A stretch of 64,000 nt of DNA, taken from contig NZ_JAFKCZ010000008.1 in assembly GCF_017255185.1 (NCBI RefSeq), forward strand, positions 231,714 to 295,713. The letters run 5' to 3'. Numbering within the stretch: position 1 is the first letter of the stretch; each line of letters opens with the position of its first letter. Below are positions 33,621-43,012 of the stretch, piece by piece. This DNA is from Parahaliea mediterranea. Its GTDB lineage: Bacteria; Pseudomonadota; Gammaproteobacteria; Pseudomonadales; Halieaceae. Both the position numbers and the translations under genes were made by a program. The notes under the pieces were generated by a model. That model did no database searches, was not told where the DNA came from, and worked only from the letters and a program-made list of their open reading frames with translations.

Positions 33621-36038
33621 TTAATCCCATCGATAGGTATAGGATACGCCGAACGTTCTCGGGGTACCGAAATTCAGCGAGGTCAATCCGTATATATTGA
33701 GATCAAGATAGGAGACGATGTACTGCTCGTCCTCCAGATTCCGCACCCATACCGTCAGGTCATTTTGCTGCCTCTCTCCCCAGGAAACCCCGGTTGAGGC
33801 GTTCCACAGCCAGTAACTTTTCGACAGCGAAAGCGGCTCGTTACGACCTGAAAGGTAGGTATCATCCCGCCAGTTACCCAAAACGTTGACATTGGCTATG
33901 ACTCCACCGGTCATATTCCATTCGTAGCGTGTTTGCAGGTTGAACGTGTACTCGGGCGAGTTGGGGAGCTGATCACCGTAAATCGGCTGCCCTGACCGAT
34001 ATTCGGGGATTGTGGTGTCCAGCCAGGCTCCGCCCGCCTTGACATCCAGGCCCGACGCAGGCCGCCAGTGGGCCTGAAACTCCAGGCCCGTGACTTCAGC
34101 ATCGCCTGCGTTATCCAATCTCGATACCGAGACACCGTCGACAACATCAATGGTAAACAGCTGGATATCCCGGTAATCGTAATCGAAAACCGCGGCCTCC
34201 AGGATAAGGCTGGATTCCAGCAGGCTGGCCTTGAAGCCCAGTTCCGCCGAGTACACCTCTTCCTCGTCGAAACCCGCGGCTTCTTCCGGCCTCGTCTGGA
34301 AACCGCCCGAGAACCCGCCGCTTTTAAACCCCTTGGAATACGCGACATAGAGCAGCCAGTCATCGTTCAATCGATAATCCAGGCCCACCTTTCCCGATAT
34401 GTCGTTCCATGTATCCTCGTCAGCGAAAGGAACAGAACCGTCCACACCGGCCAGAAGATAGCCGCCACCCAGCAACGAGCCGCCATTGGGGTTTTCATCG
34501 AATACGGTCTTTTCGAAATCACGTTCCTCGTGCGTGTAGCGAACACCGATTTGAAGATCAAGCTTATCGGTCAAGTGCCACGCCGTATGGCCATATGCCG
34601 CCGCCGCGGCAATATTCTCTTCCCAGGCAACCCACGTTACGGTATTGAACGGCAGAAAGGTAAATTGCTCCGGCCCCAATCCCACCTGGAATTGCAGGTC
34701 ACGCGCATTGAAAACACGCCAGGGGTTGCCCTCGATCCTATCGTCGCTGTAGGTGATGCCAGCGACCCAATCCACCAGTTGCCCCGGCTCCGACACCAGG
34801 CGAAACTCCTGGGAGAAGCTACTGAGATCATGCCGCTCCTCGGACGTCCAGGCCTCTAGTGGCCCGCCGTCGAGATCTTGCTGGGGCGTATTCAAATCGA
34901 GTGCGTTGTAGGCCGTTATTGAACTGAACGTGGCAAATTCCATGTCCCAGCTTGCGGTCAGCGCCAAGCCAAGGAATTCATTGTCTCGCCTGGGCCTGAT
35001 TGTGTCCCCTCTCTGGAAGGGCTTTCCATAGACGCCCGTGTACATCTCGCCGACCGCGGTGCCGGCGTCTTGGGCTTGCTGTTGATTGAGCGGCACCAGG
35101 TTTTGCGACATCTGGCAACCATCGTATGCCCCGCCTTCCTGCCACGCCCTCGAGTCGCCGTTGGGTACACAGGTCGTATATACATTCTGCGGCCCAAAGC
35201 CAATATCAATCTGCCCCACCGGATTGGGATCAAAGGTTCCCACTGTCATAGCCTGCGAGAGAGAGGGGTCGCTCTTGTCTTTGCTGGAATGAACGAGCAG
35301 GTTAATATCCCAGCCTTCGGCCGGCTGAAACTGCAGCTGCCCCCGCAGCGACCACAAATCAATTTCACCCTGGTCCCGGTAGCCCGGGTTCGTATTGTCG
35401 ACATAGCCATCACGCGATTTCCTCAGGAAGGTCAAGCGACCCTGAGTCGATTCCGATAACGGCCCACTTATCGACCCCTCTATGTCAAGCTGCGACCACC
35501 TGCCACCCGTTACCGTAAGATAAGACTCGAATTCCTCTGTGGGTTTTCTTGTGACAAATTTAACCGCGCCACCCGTGGTATTTCTTCCATATAACGTTCC
35601 CTGCGGCCCCTTGAGCACTTCCACCCGTTCGAGATCATATAGCGCGAAGTTGGCTAGCGCCGGTGAACTCAGATAAACCTCATCCATGTAAATCGCGACA
35701 CTGCTTGAGGCGTTTACATTGGGTTCATTAAGTCCCACGCCACGCATTGTGAAGGTTGGGACATTCGTTCCCTCGACACCCACGATATCAAGGCCCGGGG
35801 TTTGGCTGGCGATATCCGTGCTTGAGAAAATCAGGGATTCACGCAGACTGTCGCCTTGAAACGCGGTCATGGCAATGCCTACGTCCCGTGAACTCTGTGC
35901 CCTCTTTTGCGCGGTAACCACGACTTCCTCGATCGCAGCCGACCAGGCCGCTTGAGCGACCAGCGATGAACCACCTAGAAGCAGGCCGATCACTGTATTC
36001 AGCTTCTTCCGGTGACAGGGAGGGTTGGTTTTATTCAT
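33621..36038 (-). CDS. TonB-dependent outer-membrane receptor 2
   Basis: An 805-residue TonB-driven transporter. It has a signal peptide to about residue 33, TonB box EEVVVTAQKR, a plug with TMRGVGLNEPNVN and VEVLKGPQGTLYGRNTTGG, and a barrel with the late SYTYRWD end. GGAG is six bases before the ATG. This is the pattern of receptors found beside catabolic genes for terpenoids and steroids in Sphingomonads and Cellvibrionales. Operator copy H lies between it and the AMP ligase, so import and activation of the substrate would be switched together. Confidence 0.9.
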   Translation of the reverse strand: MNKTNPPCHRKKLNTVIGLLLGGSSLVAQAAWSAAIEEVVVTAQKRAQSSRDVGIAMTAFQGDSLRESLIFSSTDIASQTPGLDIVGVEGTNVPTFTMRGVGLNEPNVNASSSVAIYMDEVYLSSPALANFALYDLERVEVLKGPQGTLYGRNTTGGAVKFVTRKPTEEFESYLTVTGGRWSQLDIEGSISGPLSESTQGRLTFLRKSRDGYVDNTNPGYRDQGEIDLWSLRGQLQFQPAEGWDINLLVHSSKDKSDPSLSQAMTVGTFDPNPVGQIDIGFGPQNVYTTCVPNGDSRAWQEGGAYDGCQMSQNLVPLNQQQAQDAGTAVGEMYTGVYGKPFQRGDTIRPRRDNEFLGLALTASWDMEFATFSSITAYNALDLNTPQQDLDGGPLEAWTSEERHDLSSFSQEFRLVSEPGQLVDWVAGITYSDDRIEGNPWRVFNARDLQFQVGLGPEQFTFLPFNTVTWVAWEENIAAAAAYGHTAWHLTDKLDLQIGVRYTHEERDFEKTVFDENPNGGSLLGGGYLLAGVDGSVPFADEDTWNDISGKVGLDYRLNDDWLLYVAYSKGFKSGGFSGGFQTRPEEAAGFDEEEVYSAELGFKASLLESSLILEAAVFDYDYRDIQLFTIDVVDGVSVSRLDNAGDAEVTGLEFQAHWRPASGLDVKAGGAWLDTTIPEYRSGQPIYGDQLPNSPEYTFNLQTRYEWNMTGGVIANVNVLGNWRDDTYLSGRNEPLSLSKSYWLWNASTGVSWGERQQNDLTVWVRNLEDEQYIVSYLDLNIYGLTSLNFGTPRTFGVSYTYRWD

Positions 36039-36382
36039 GTCTGACTCCGATTGTTATTGATTGAACGGGGACAACGGTTTTGCACTATGGAAAACATTTT
36101 CCGCACCAAGCCGCGCTGACCTGCCGAATTGCGATCCCGCTAGCGGCACGCGGCCTGGAGCCCAAACAAAAATCGATCATTTTTTATTTATATAGTACAC
36201 TCAAGTACTATATGGTATGTTCTGATCTTGTCAAGACCGGAGCATGCATCTAAGGTGAATAGCGGCGCCGACCGCTCCCTCGCCGTGCCTGCATGGCTAT
36301 CCTGGTACTACCCCGGAGCAACCTTCGGCAATGATCGGCCAGCCCACAAAACTTTCAGCATATATTTAATGGTTGATAACTT
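36039..36382. other. Divergent promoter region of TonB receptor 2 and CoA ligase
   Basis: About 340 bases with AT-rich stretches at 36170-36225 and 36355-36385. It contains the most symmetric operator copy (36189-36213). No gene is seen. Confidence 0.55.
36189..36213. promoter_or_regulatory. Island operator copy H (between TonB receptor 2 and CoA ligase)
   Basis: TATAGTAC (36191-36198), ACTCAA, GTACTATA (36205-36212): a perfect 8+8 inverted repeat with a 6-base centre. This is the best match to the consensus. Confidence 0.72.
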
Positions 36383-37939
36383 ATGCGGATTCACAATTTT
36401 GTTGAGTACTACGCGAGAAACTATCCGGACAGCCCCGCAATCACGCGAGGCACCAGAACCCTCAACTACTCCCAGCTGGACGCGATGGCGAACAGGCTCG
36501 CGAACGGGCTACTGGAAAAAGGGGTTGAGAAGGGTGACAGGGTCGCGGTGGTTGGCGAAAACGGCGAGCAGCACCTCGCCATGATCCTCGCTTGCGCAAA
36601 AATCGGCGCCATTACGGTTGAACTCAACTATCGACTTGCGACACCAGAGATTGCCTACATCATCAAGGATTCGGCACCCAGGATACTGCTGTTTATCGGC
36701 GGCGACATGTCTCAACTCTGCCAGGAGTTGCAAGATCTTCTCCCAGCAGACATTGTTCAACTGTTCAGTGAAGTCCCCAATCGCGATGACTGGCTTGATT
36801 GGCTGAACGCCTTGCCTTCCACCTCCCCCGGCATCGAGGTGGATGCGTGCGACGGCGTGCTGCAAATGTACACCAGTGGCACAACCGGCAACCCCAAGGG
36901 GGTTGTCATGTCGCACGGCAATATGGTGGCCGGCGGGCTGCAGAACTTGGTCGCAAAAGCGGTCAAGGCCGGGCCCGGATCCGCGGATCTGATTTGCGCC
37001 CCCTTCTTCCACATCGGCGGCGCGGGTGCCGCTCTTGTAGCGCTTTATACCGGCGCACACGTGATACTCCACAAGACGTTTGATCCCGAAGCGGTCGTGA
37101 ACGATATAGAGAGCTATCCCATCTCCAGTATTTTCCTGGTCCCGGCTATGATCATGGCCATCCTTTCACTGCCGGACATCGAGTCCAGGGATTTCAGCAA
37201 GCTCAATCATATTTTCTACGGCGCATCCCCCATTACCGAACAGGTTCTACGACGCGCTATCGAAGTATTTCAAACAGATTTCACGCAAATGTACGGCATG
37301 ACCGAGTCATCAGGCGCGGGGCTAAACCTCGGCCCCTCGGACCACCTGCGCGCACTTAAAGGCAACCCCGGCTTACTCGGATCCTGCGGCCGTCCCAATG
37401 TCGGCGTCGAGGTAATGATCGCCGACAGCGATGGCAATGAAGTGCCTACCGGGGAAATTGGCGAGGTTTATCTCAAATCCGACACCATCATGATCGGCTA
37501 CCATAATTTGCCGGAGGAAACCAAGGCGACGCTCGTAAATGGCTGGCTGAAAACAGGCGACTCGGGCTGCATGGATGCCCAGGGATATGTCTATCTCAAG
37601 GACAGAATCAAGGACATGGTGGTTAGCGGGGCGGAAAACATCTACCCCATCGAGGTGGAGAATGTGCTGTCGCTACACCCCGCCGTCAAGGACGTCGCGG
37701 TTATCGGCGTACCTGATGACAAGTTCGGCGAGGCGCTCCTGGCCTGTATCGTTACACAGCAACAATGCGATCTGGACGTCGAGGCCATGATAGGCCATTG
37801 CAGGGGAAAAATCGCGGGCTACAAAATTCCGCGGCAACTGAAGCTCTACAGCGAACTGCCCAGAAGCCCAACGGGCAAAGTTCTGAAAAAAGAACTGCGA
37901 GCTCCATTCTGGAATAGCATGGATCGATCCATTGGCTAG
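36383..37939 (+). CDS. AMP-dependent acyl-CoA synthetase (ligase)
   Basis: An ANL-superfamily enzyme of 518 residues that makes acyl-CoA from an acid, ATP and CoA. Motifs are the P-loop YTSGTTGNPKGVV (residues 163-175), YGMTESSG, LKTGDSG, KDMVVSGAENIYPIEVE and the catalytic Lys in RSPTGKVLKK near the C-terminus. The start codon has little Shine-Dalgarno. It is under operator copy H and is followed by an SDR gene 122 bases later. It is the best candidate for activating the acid produced by ring opening in this pathway. Confidence 0.9.
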   Translation: MRIHNFVEYYARNYPDSPAITRGTRTLNYSQLDAMANRLANGLLEKGVEKGDRVAVVGENGEQHLAMILACAKIGAITVELNYRLATPEIAYIIKDSAPRILLFIGGDMSQLCQELQDLLPADIVQLFSEVPNRDDWLDWLNALPSTSPGIEVDACDGVLQMYTSGTTGNPKGVVMSHGNMVAGGLQNLVAKAVKAGPGSADLICAPFFHIGGAGAALVALYTGAHVILHKTFDPEAVVNDIESYPISSIFLVPAMIMAILSLPDIESRDFSKLNHIFYGASPITEQVLRRAIEVFQTDFTQMYGMTESSGAGLNLGPSDHLRALKGNPGLLGSCGRPNVGVEVMIADSDGNEVPTGEIGEVYLKSDTIMIGYHNLPEETKATLVNGWLKTGDSGCMDAQGYVYLKDRIKDMVVSGAENIYPIEVENVLSLHPAVKDVAVIGVPDDKFGEALLACIVTQQQCDLDVEAMIGHCRGKIAGYKIPRQLKLYSELPRSPTGKVLKKELRAPFWNSMDRSIG

Positions 37940-38061
37940 CAACGCCGCCCGGCAAGCAGTGCCCGAAGCAGCCTACTCGACCACCGGCATCGTTTGCCCG
38001 GGCCTGCCGACTTCAGGATTTTTATGGCGATAACGCCTTACACGATCGGGAGAAACAACTG

Positions 38062-38835
38062 ATGACATGTTTTACGCAAGAGGCGCTATCTGGAAAATCC
38101 GCACTGGTCACCGGCGCGGGCAGCGGTATTGGCCGCGCTGTCGCACACGCCCTCGCCCGTTCCGGGTGCAGCGTAATTGTCACCGATATCAGCGATGAAC
38201 ACTCCCGGAAAGTAGCCGAGGACATCGTGGCAGCGGGCGGTCGCGGGATTTCTCTACAGCTGGACGTGGTCGACACCGCCGCCGTGCAAGAAGCCGTGGA
38301 TCGAGGTGCCCGGGAATTCGGAAGCCTGGATATCATCGTCAATAACGCGGGCATCAACCCAAAATCAGCCTTCGATGACGAAAAGGCACCCGGTAAATGG
38401 GCTCGCTCGCTCGATGTGATGCTCACCGCGCCGCGCAATATCGTTGCCGCGGCACTCCCCCACCTCCGCCAATCCAGCGCCGCCAGGGTGATTAATATCG
38501 CCTCCATCGAAGGCCTGGTCGGAACCGCCGGTGCAAGCGCCTACGCCGCGGCGAAATCAGGCGTAATCGGCTTTACCCGCGCACTTGCCGTTGAACTCGG
38601 ACCCGAGAACATCACCGTAAACGCGGTCTGCCCCGGCCCAATCCATACGGGCATGACGGCGGCTGTTCCCGAGGAAAGCGCGCGCGAATACGTGGAACGG
38701 GCTACCGCTTTGCTACGGGGCGGGGAGCCAGAGGAGGTCGCGAATCTGGTGACGTTTCTTAGTGTCGAGGAATCCAGCTATATCACCGGCGCGGTCATCC
38801 CGGTGGACGGCGGAATGACCGCACGCGGCATATAG
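38062..38835 (+). CDS. Short-chain dehydrogenase/reductase, FabG-like
   Basis: A 257-residue SDR with VTGAGSGIGRAVAHALA (residues 15-31), NNAGINPKS, the catalytic Ser-Tyr-Lys region INIASIEGLVGTAGASAYAA followed by KSGV, and CPGPIHTGM. GGGAG lies upstream. It is FabG/3-hydroxyacyl-type by sequence and would oxidise a 3-hydroxyacyl-CoA or a ring alcohol. It is on the plus strand after the CoA ligase and converges on the flavin reductase, with GGAGCC/GGCTCC (38950-38976) as a weak hairpin between. Confidence 0.88.
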   Translation: MTCFTQEALSGKSALVTGAGSGIGRAVAHALARSGCSVIVTDISDEHSRKVAEDIVAAGGRGISLQLDVVDTAAVQEAVDRGAREFGSLDIIVNNAGINPKSAFDDEKAPGKWARSLDVMLTAPRNIVAAALPHLRQSSAARVINIASIEGLVGTAGASAYAAAKSGVIGFTRALAVELGPENITVNAVCPGPIHTGMTAAVPEESAREYVERATALLRGGEPEEVANLVTFLSVEESSYITGAVIPVDGGMTARGI

Positions 38836-39006
38836 AATCCGGCCGGGTAGATAAAGCGGGAAAAATACCCAATCTACCCATCATCACCGCCAGGGGCAGA
38901 TCGCGCGCCCCCTGCCGACAGCACTCGCCCAGCGTAAAGACGCGGGGCGGGAGCCTGGGTAAATCCGGCGGGCTCCATGCAGCGCGCAGGGGCACCGTCA
39001 GTGCCA

Positions 39007-39486
39007 TCAAGCCAGGGAACCGTACTGGCCCCTGAAGAATAGCAGGGGGCCAACGTTCGCGCGGTGCAGCTGCATATCCACAACCTTGCCGATGGCGACC
39101 AGGTGATCACCGGCCTCAACTTCCCGCTCCAGTTCGCAATCGATATGGCAGATACTCCCCTGTATCACGGGCGAGCCACCACTCCCCGCGCTCCACTGTA
39201 CATCGGCAAACTTATCCGTGCCCGACCTGGCGAAAGCACTGGAAACATGCTGCTGATCTTCGGCAAGCACGTTGATACAGAAGCGTCCGGCCTTCCGTAT
39301 TCCCGGCCACGTATTGGAGGACATGGCCGGACAGAGCGCTATCAATTCCGGGTCAATCGATAGCGCGACAAATGACTGCGCCGTCAGACCGATGGGGTTG
39401 TTGTCCTTTAGGGCCGTGACCACCACAACGCCCGAGCAAAAGTTTCCCATCACGTCGCGGTAGCGACGCCCGCTGTCTTGAGTCAT
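39007..39486 (-). CDS. Flavin reductase (HpaC-like, two-component monooxygenase partner)
   Basis: A 159-residue split-barrel flavin reductase that supplies reduced FMN or FAD. Landmarks are FCSGVVVVTAL, GLTAQSFVALSIDPELI and HLVAIGKVVDMQL (with the GD-H pattern of the family). ATG at 39486 has GGGAG upstream; the longer frame to 39546 would run into the operator. It is the only flavin reductase in the window, and the LLM enzyme at 27168 is the only obvious partner. Operator copy I separates it from the thiolase. Confidence 0.86.
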   Translation of the reverse strand: MTQDSGRRYRDVMGNFCSGVVVVTALKDNNPIGLTAQSFVALSIDPELIALCPAMSSNTWPGIRKAGRFCINVLAEDQQHVSSAFARSGTDKFADVQWSAGSGGSPVIQGSICHIDCELEREVEAGDHLVAIGKVVDMQLHRANVGPLLFFRGQYGSLA

Positions 39487-39544
39487 GCAAACTCCCTCTT
39501 GATCAATTTCTTCACGCCATCCCGCGGCGAGCCTATATAGATTC

Positions 39545-39568
39545 ATATAGTACTTATATGTACTATAT
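39545..39568. promoter_or_regulatory. Island operator copy I (between flavin reductase and thiolase)
   Basis: ATATAGTAC (GTAC at 39550-39553), TTATAT, GTACTATAT (39560-39568): a perfect 9+9 inverted repeat. Divergent promoter region. Confidence 0.72.
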
Positions 39569-39603
39569 TAAACTAAGTTTATCTCACTATCAGCACATCT
39601 CAA

Positions 39604-40818
39604 ATGACAATTGAACTAGAGCAGGCATTCATTATCGACGGCGCAAGATCCGCGTTTGGACGCCACGGTGGCGCGCTGTCCGGAGTTAGACCGGACGACC
39701 TCCTGGCATCGGTGATACGATCACTGGTCAACAGGAACAACGTGGATCCGGCGACAATCGAGGATGTCGTCATAGGATGCACCAACCAGGCTGGCGAAGA
39801 CTGTCGAAACGTGGCCCGCTTCGCGGCGCTACTCGCCGACCTCCCCATCAGTACCGCCGGCATCACACTCAATCGACTATGCGGCTCGGGCCTTTCCGCT
39901 ATCGCGGACGCCGCGCGCTGCATACAGGTTGGAGACGGCCAGCTTTACCTGGCTGGCGGCGTTGAAGTGATGAGCCGGGCGCCCCTGGTGCTGTCCAAGG
40001 CCGACAAAGCCTTTTCAAGATTACAGACAATTGCCGACTCGACGATGGGAGCGCGCTTCAGCAATCCGGCATTCCTGGCTCAATTCGGCGACGACAGCAT
40101 GCCCCAGACAGCCGACAACGTCGCGGCCAGCCTGCGTATTTCTCGCGCCGAATGCGACAGGTTCGCGGTAGCGTCACAGCACAAGTATGAGACCGCCAGG
40201 TCTTCCGGCTTTTTCACGGACGAAATCGTTCCGGTAGAGCTACCCGCTGGTGGCCGCAAGCCTGCTGCACAGGTGGTGGAAGACGAGCACCCCCGCCCCG
40301 CAACCGATTTCGAGCGCATCGCCCAGATGGGCGCCCTGAATGAGGGTGGCGTGGTGACCGCCGCGAACGCCTCGGGAATCAACGATGGCGCGGCGGCGCT
40401 GCTGCTGTGTTCGGGCGACGCGCTCCGGCAGTACTCGCTGACAGCCAGGGGGCGAATTCTCGCCAGCGCTGTCGCCGGTGTCGAACCACGCCTGATGGGA
40501 CTGGGGCCAGTCCCGGCAGCGGAGAAAGCCCTGAAGCGCGCGGGCTTGACGCTTGACGACATGGACGTCATTGAGATCAACGAAGCGTTTGCCGCCCAGG
40601 CACTGGGCTGTATGAAAAAGCTCGAAATCGATCCCGCCGATCATCGTGTCAACCCCAATGGGGGCGCTATCGCCGTCGGCCACCCACTTGGAGCGAGCGG
40701 CGCACGCATAGCCCTAACGGCCCTACGCCAGCTCGAACGCACCGGTGGCCGCTACGCACTGGCAAGCATGTGCATCGGTATTGGCCAGGGCATTGCCCTA
40801 ATCATCGAACGAGTCTAG
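39604..40818 (+). CDS. Acetyl-CoA C-acyltransferase (thiolase)
   Basis: A 404-residue degradative thiolase. The acyl-enzyme Cys is Cys93 in LNRLCGSGLSAI, the His is in NPNGGAIAVGHPLGASGAR, and the second Cys is in ASMCIGIGQG. It releases acetyl-CoA or another short acyl-CoA from a 3-ketoacyl-CoA. No strong Shine-Dalgarno precedes the ATG. It is followed by a large hairpin and then by the FadB-like gene on the same strand, giving a thiolase-multifunctional enzyme pair as in fadBA-type operons, though the order is reversed. Confidence 0.92.
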   Translation: MTIELEQAFIIDGARSAFGRHGGALSGVRPDDLLASVIRSLVNRNNVDPATIEDVVIGCTNQAGEDCRNVARFAALLADLPISTAGITLNRLCGSGLSAIADAARCIQVGDGQLYLAGGVEVMSRAPLVLSKADKAFSRLQTIADSTMGARFSNPAFLAQFGDDSMPQTADNVAASLRISRAECDRFAVASQHKYETARSSGFFTDEIVPVELPAGGRKPAAQVVEDEHPRPATDFERIAQMGALNEGGVVTAANASGINDGAAALLLCSGDALRQYSLTARGRILASAVAGVEPRLMGLGPVPAAEKALKRAGLTLDDMDVIEINEAFAAQALGCMKKLEIDPADHRVNPNGGAIAVGHPLGASGARIALTALRQLERTGGRYALASMCIGIGQGIALIIERV

Positions 40819-40822
40819 TGAG

Positions 40823-40859
40823 CCATGCGCGAAGTTCGGTAACCGAACTTCGCGCATGG
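40823..40859. terminator. Perfect 18-bp inverted repeat after the thiolase gene
   Basis: The arms 40823-40840 and 40842-40859 are exact complements with a single base between; the tip reads TTCGGT-A-ACCGAA. It starts four bases after the thiolase stop and lies 46 bases before the FadB-like start. It could attenuate the downstream gene or protect the thiolase message. Its size matches the repeat at 28457-28494, but the sequence differs. Confidence 0.6.
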
Positions 40860-40905
40860 TTCATTCGTTCCTTCCAACCTAAAGCCAGTGAATCAGTGAG
40901 GCCAC

Positions 40906-43008
40906 ATGTCCGTAGTCAGTTATAAGTTAGTGGATAATATTGGTGTTATCACCCTGAACAATCCACCCGTCAACGCCTTGTCACACGATCTGAGATCGGG
41001 TCTCCACAACGCCGTGGAGGCAGCTCAGGGGGACGAGTCACAAGCCATCCTGATACTCTGCGACGGAAAAACTTTTTGTGCAGGCGCCGACATAAACGAA
41101 TTCGGCAAGGTGCCGCTGAATCCTTCACTCAGCGCCCTGCAGATGTTTATTGAACAATCGGAAAAGCCGGTTATCGCGGCCATCCACGGCACGGCCCTTG
41201 GCGGGGGACTGGAACTCGCGCTGGCATGCCACTACCGCATCGCGGAAATCAACACCAAGCTGGGTTTACCCGAGGTCAAACTGGGGCTTCTGCCCGGAGC
41301 GGGCGGCACTCAGCGTGTAACGCGACTGGCCGGGGTGGAAGCCGCCCTACAGCTGATAACGACGGGCAACACCATAGCGGCGCCCCAAGCGCTAAAGCTG
41401 CATCTTATCGACGAGATAGCCACGGATAATCTCGAAGAACAAGCCCTGCTCTTTGCCAGGACCGTCGCGCGAAGCCAGGACACCCCGCCGAGGAACAGCT
41501 CGATCCAGGTGCCGCGTACCGACGCCGCGGTTGAAGCTCTTGACTTCCATAGAAAGCTGGTCGCCAAGAAGCGTCGCGGCCAGATTGCCCCCCGGAAAAT
41601 TGTCGACTGCGTGGAAGCGGCAATGGACAACTCCTTCGAAGACGGCCTCGACTTTGAACGGTCCCGCTTCGAGGAATGCATGGCTTCGCCACAGTCGGGA
41701 GCCATGCGCCATCTGTTTTTTGCCGAAAGAAAGGCTTCCAAACTCACCGGCATCCCGGACCAGACACCAACTCGCGCCGTCAACACCGCCGCCGTCATAG
41801 GCGCGGGAACAATGGGGGGAGGCATAGCGATGAACTTCGCCTCCAGCGGCATCCCCGTCACGATTGTGGACGTTTCCGAAGCGGCGCTTAAAAACGGCCT
41901 GGACAGGATTCGCCACAACTATTCTCGCAGTGTTCGCAGTGGCAGACTGTCTCAGGACGAGATGGACCGGTGCATGAGTCATATTCACCCGACGACCGGA
42001 TTCGAGAAAATCGCCGATGTCGATCTTGTCATCGAGGCGGTATTTGAAAACCTCGAACTCAAGCGGGAGATCTTCCGCAAACTCGACACGCATTGCAAAG
42101 AAACCGCGATCCTGGCGACCAACACATCCTATCAGGATATACACGCCATCGCCGACGCCACTTCAAGACCGCAGTCAGTCATCGGCCTACACTTCTTCAG
42201 CCCCGCCAACGTCATGAAGCTGCTCGAAGTTGTTCGCACGGACAAGACCGCCGACGACATCGTACTGACCTGCATGTCATTGGCCAAAAGGATTGCAAAG
42301 CTTCCCGTGCTGGCCGGGGCCTGCGAGGGTTTCATTGGCAACCGCATGCTCACCCCCTACCTCAGGGAGAGCCAGCTATGCTTGCAAGAGGGCGCCAGCC
42401 CGGAACAGGTGGATTCCGTTATGCTCGCCTGGGGCGCCAACATGGGGCCCCTGTCAATGAACGACCTGGCGGGAATCGATATCGGTTACCTGGCACGGCA
42501 AGGTCGCCTGGAAGCCGGGGAATCTCCCGACCCGACCTACGCCATTGCCGACGCGATGTACCACAGCGGCAGACTCGGCCAGAAATCGGGCAAGGGCTAT
42601 TACCGCTACGACGACTCCGGCAAGCGGCACGCTGATCCGGAGGTCATGCAGATAGTCATAGCGGAATCGAAACGACTCGGGATTCCACGCAGGGAGCTGG
42701 GCGATAACGAGATATTCGATCGTATGATGTACGCGCTCATCAACGAGGGGGCTCGGATTCTGGACGAGGGAATGGCGCAGAGGCCCGGCGACATCGATAT
42801 TGTTTATAGCACGGGCTATGGTTTTCCTGTTCACCAGGGCGGGCCCATGTACTACGCCGATCAAATCGGTCTCGACAAAGTCTACGCCAGAATTTGCGAG
42901 TTCCGGCAAACCCTCGATCCGGCGAACTGGCAACCCGCGCCATTGCTGCAACGCCTGGCGCGGAACAAATCCAGCTTCGCCGAATGGGCTCTGGACAGGT
43001 GCTCATAG
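40906..43008 (+). CDS. FadB/FadJ-like enoyl-CoA hydratase / 3-hydroxyacyl-CoA dehydrogenase
   Basis: A 700-residue bifunctional beta-oxidation enzyme. The crotonase part (residues 1-190) has both Glu residues (E103 in TALGGGLELAL, E123 in GLPEVKLGLLPGAGG). The NAD-binding part starts at GAGTMGGGIAMNFASSGI (299-316) and has GLHFFSPANVMKLLEVV with the catalytic His and ACEGFIGNRML. The C-terminal second dehydrogenase domain ends near WALDRCS. GAGG precedes the ATG. It ends four bases before the convergent SMP-30 gene. It is distinct from a housekeeping FadB because it sits among the island's genes. Confidence 0.92.
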   Translation: MSVVSYKLVDNIGVITLNNPPVNALSHDLRSGLHNAVEAAQGDESQAILILCDGKTFCAGADINEFGKVPLNPSLSALQMFIEQSEKPVIAAIHGTALGGGLELALACHYRIAEINTKLGLPEVKLGLLPGAGGTQRVTRLAGVEAALQLITTGNTIAAPQALKLHLIDEIATDNLEEQALLFARTVARSQDTPPRNSSIQVPRTDAAVEALDFHRKLVAKKRRGQIAPRKIVDCVEAAMDNSFEDGLDFERSRFEECMASPQSGAMRHLFFAERKASKLTGIPDQTPTRAVNTAAVIGAGTMGGGIAMNFASSGIPVTIVDVSEAALKNGLDRIRHNYSRSVRSGRLSQDEMDRCMSHIHPTTGFEKIADVDLVIEAVFENLELKREIFRKLDTHCKETAILATNTSYQDIHAIADATSRPQSVIGLHFFSPANVMKLLEVVRTDKTADDIVLTCMSLAKRIAKLPVLAGACEGFIGNRMLTPYLRESQLCLQEGASPEQVDSVMLAWGANMGPLSMNDLAGIDIGYLARQGRLEAGESPDPTYAIADAMYHSGRLGQKSGKGYYRYDDSGKRHADPEVMQIVIAESKRLGIPRRELGDNEIFDRMMYALINEGARILDEGMAQRPGDIDIVYSTGYGFPVHQGGPMYYADQIGLDKVYARICEFRQTLDPANWQPAPLLQRLARNKSSFAEWALDRCS

Positions 43009-43012
43009 CGGT

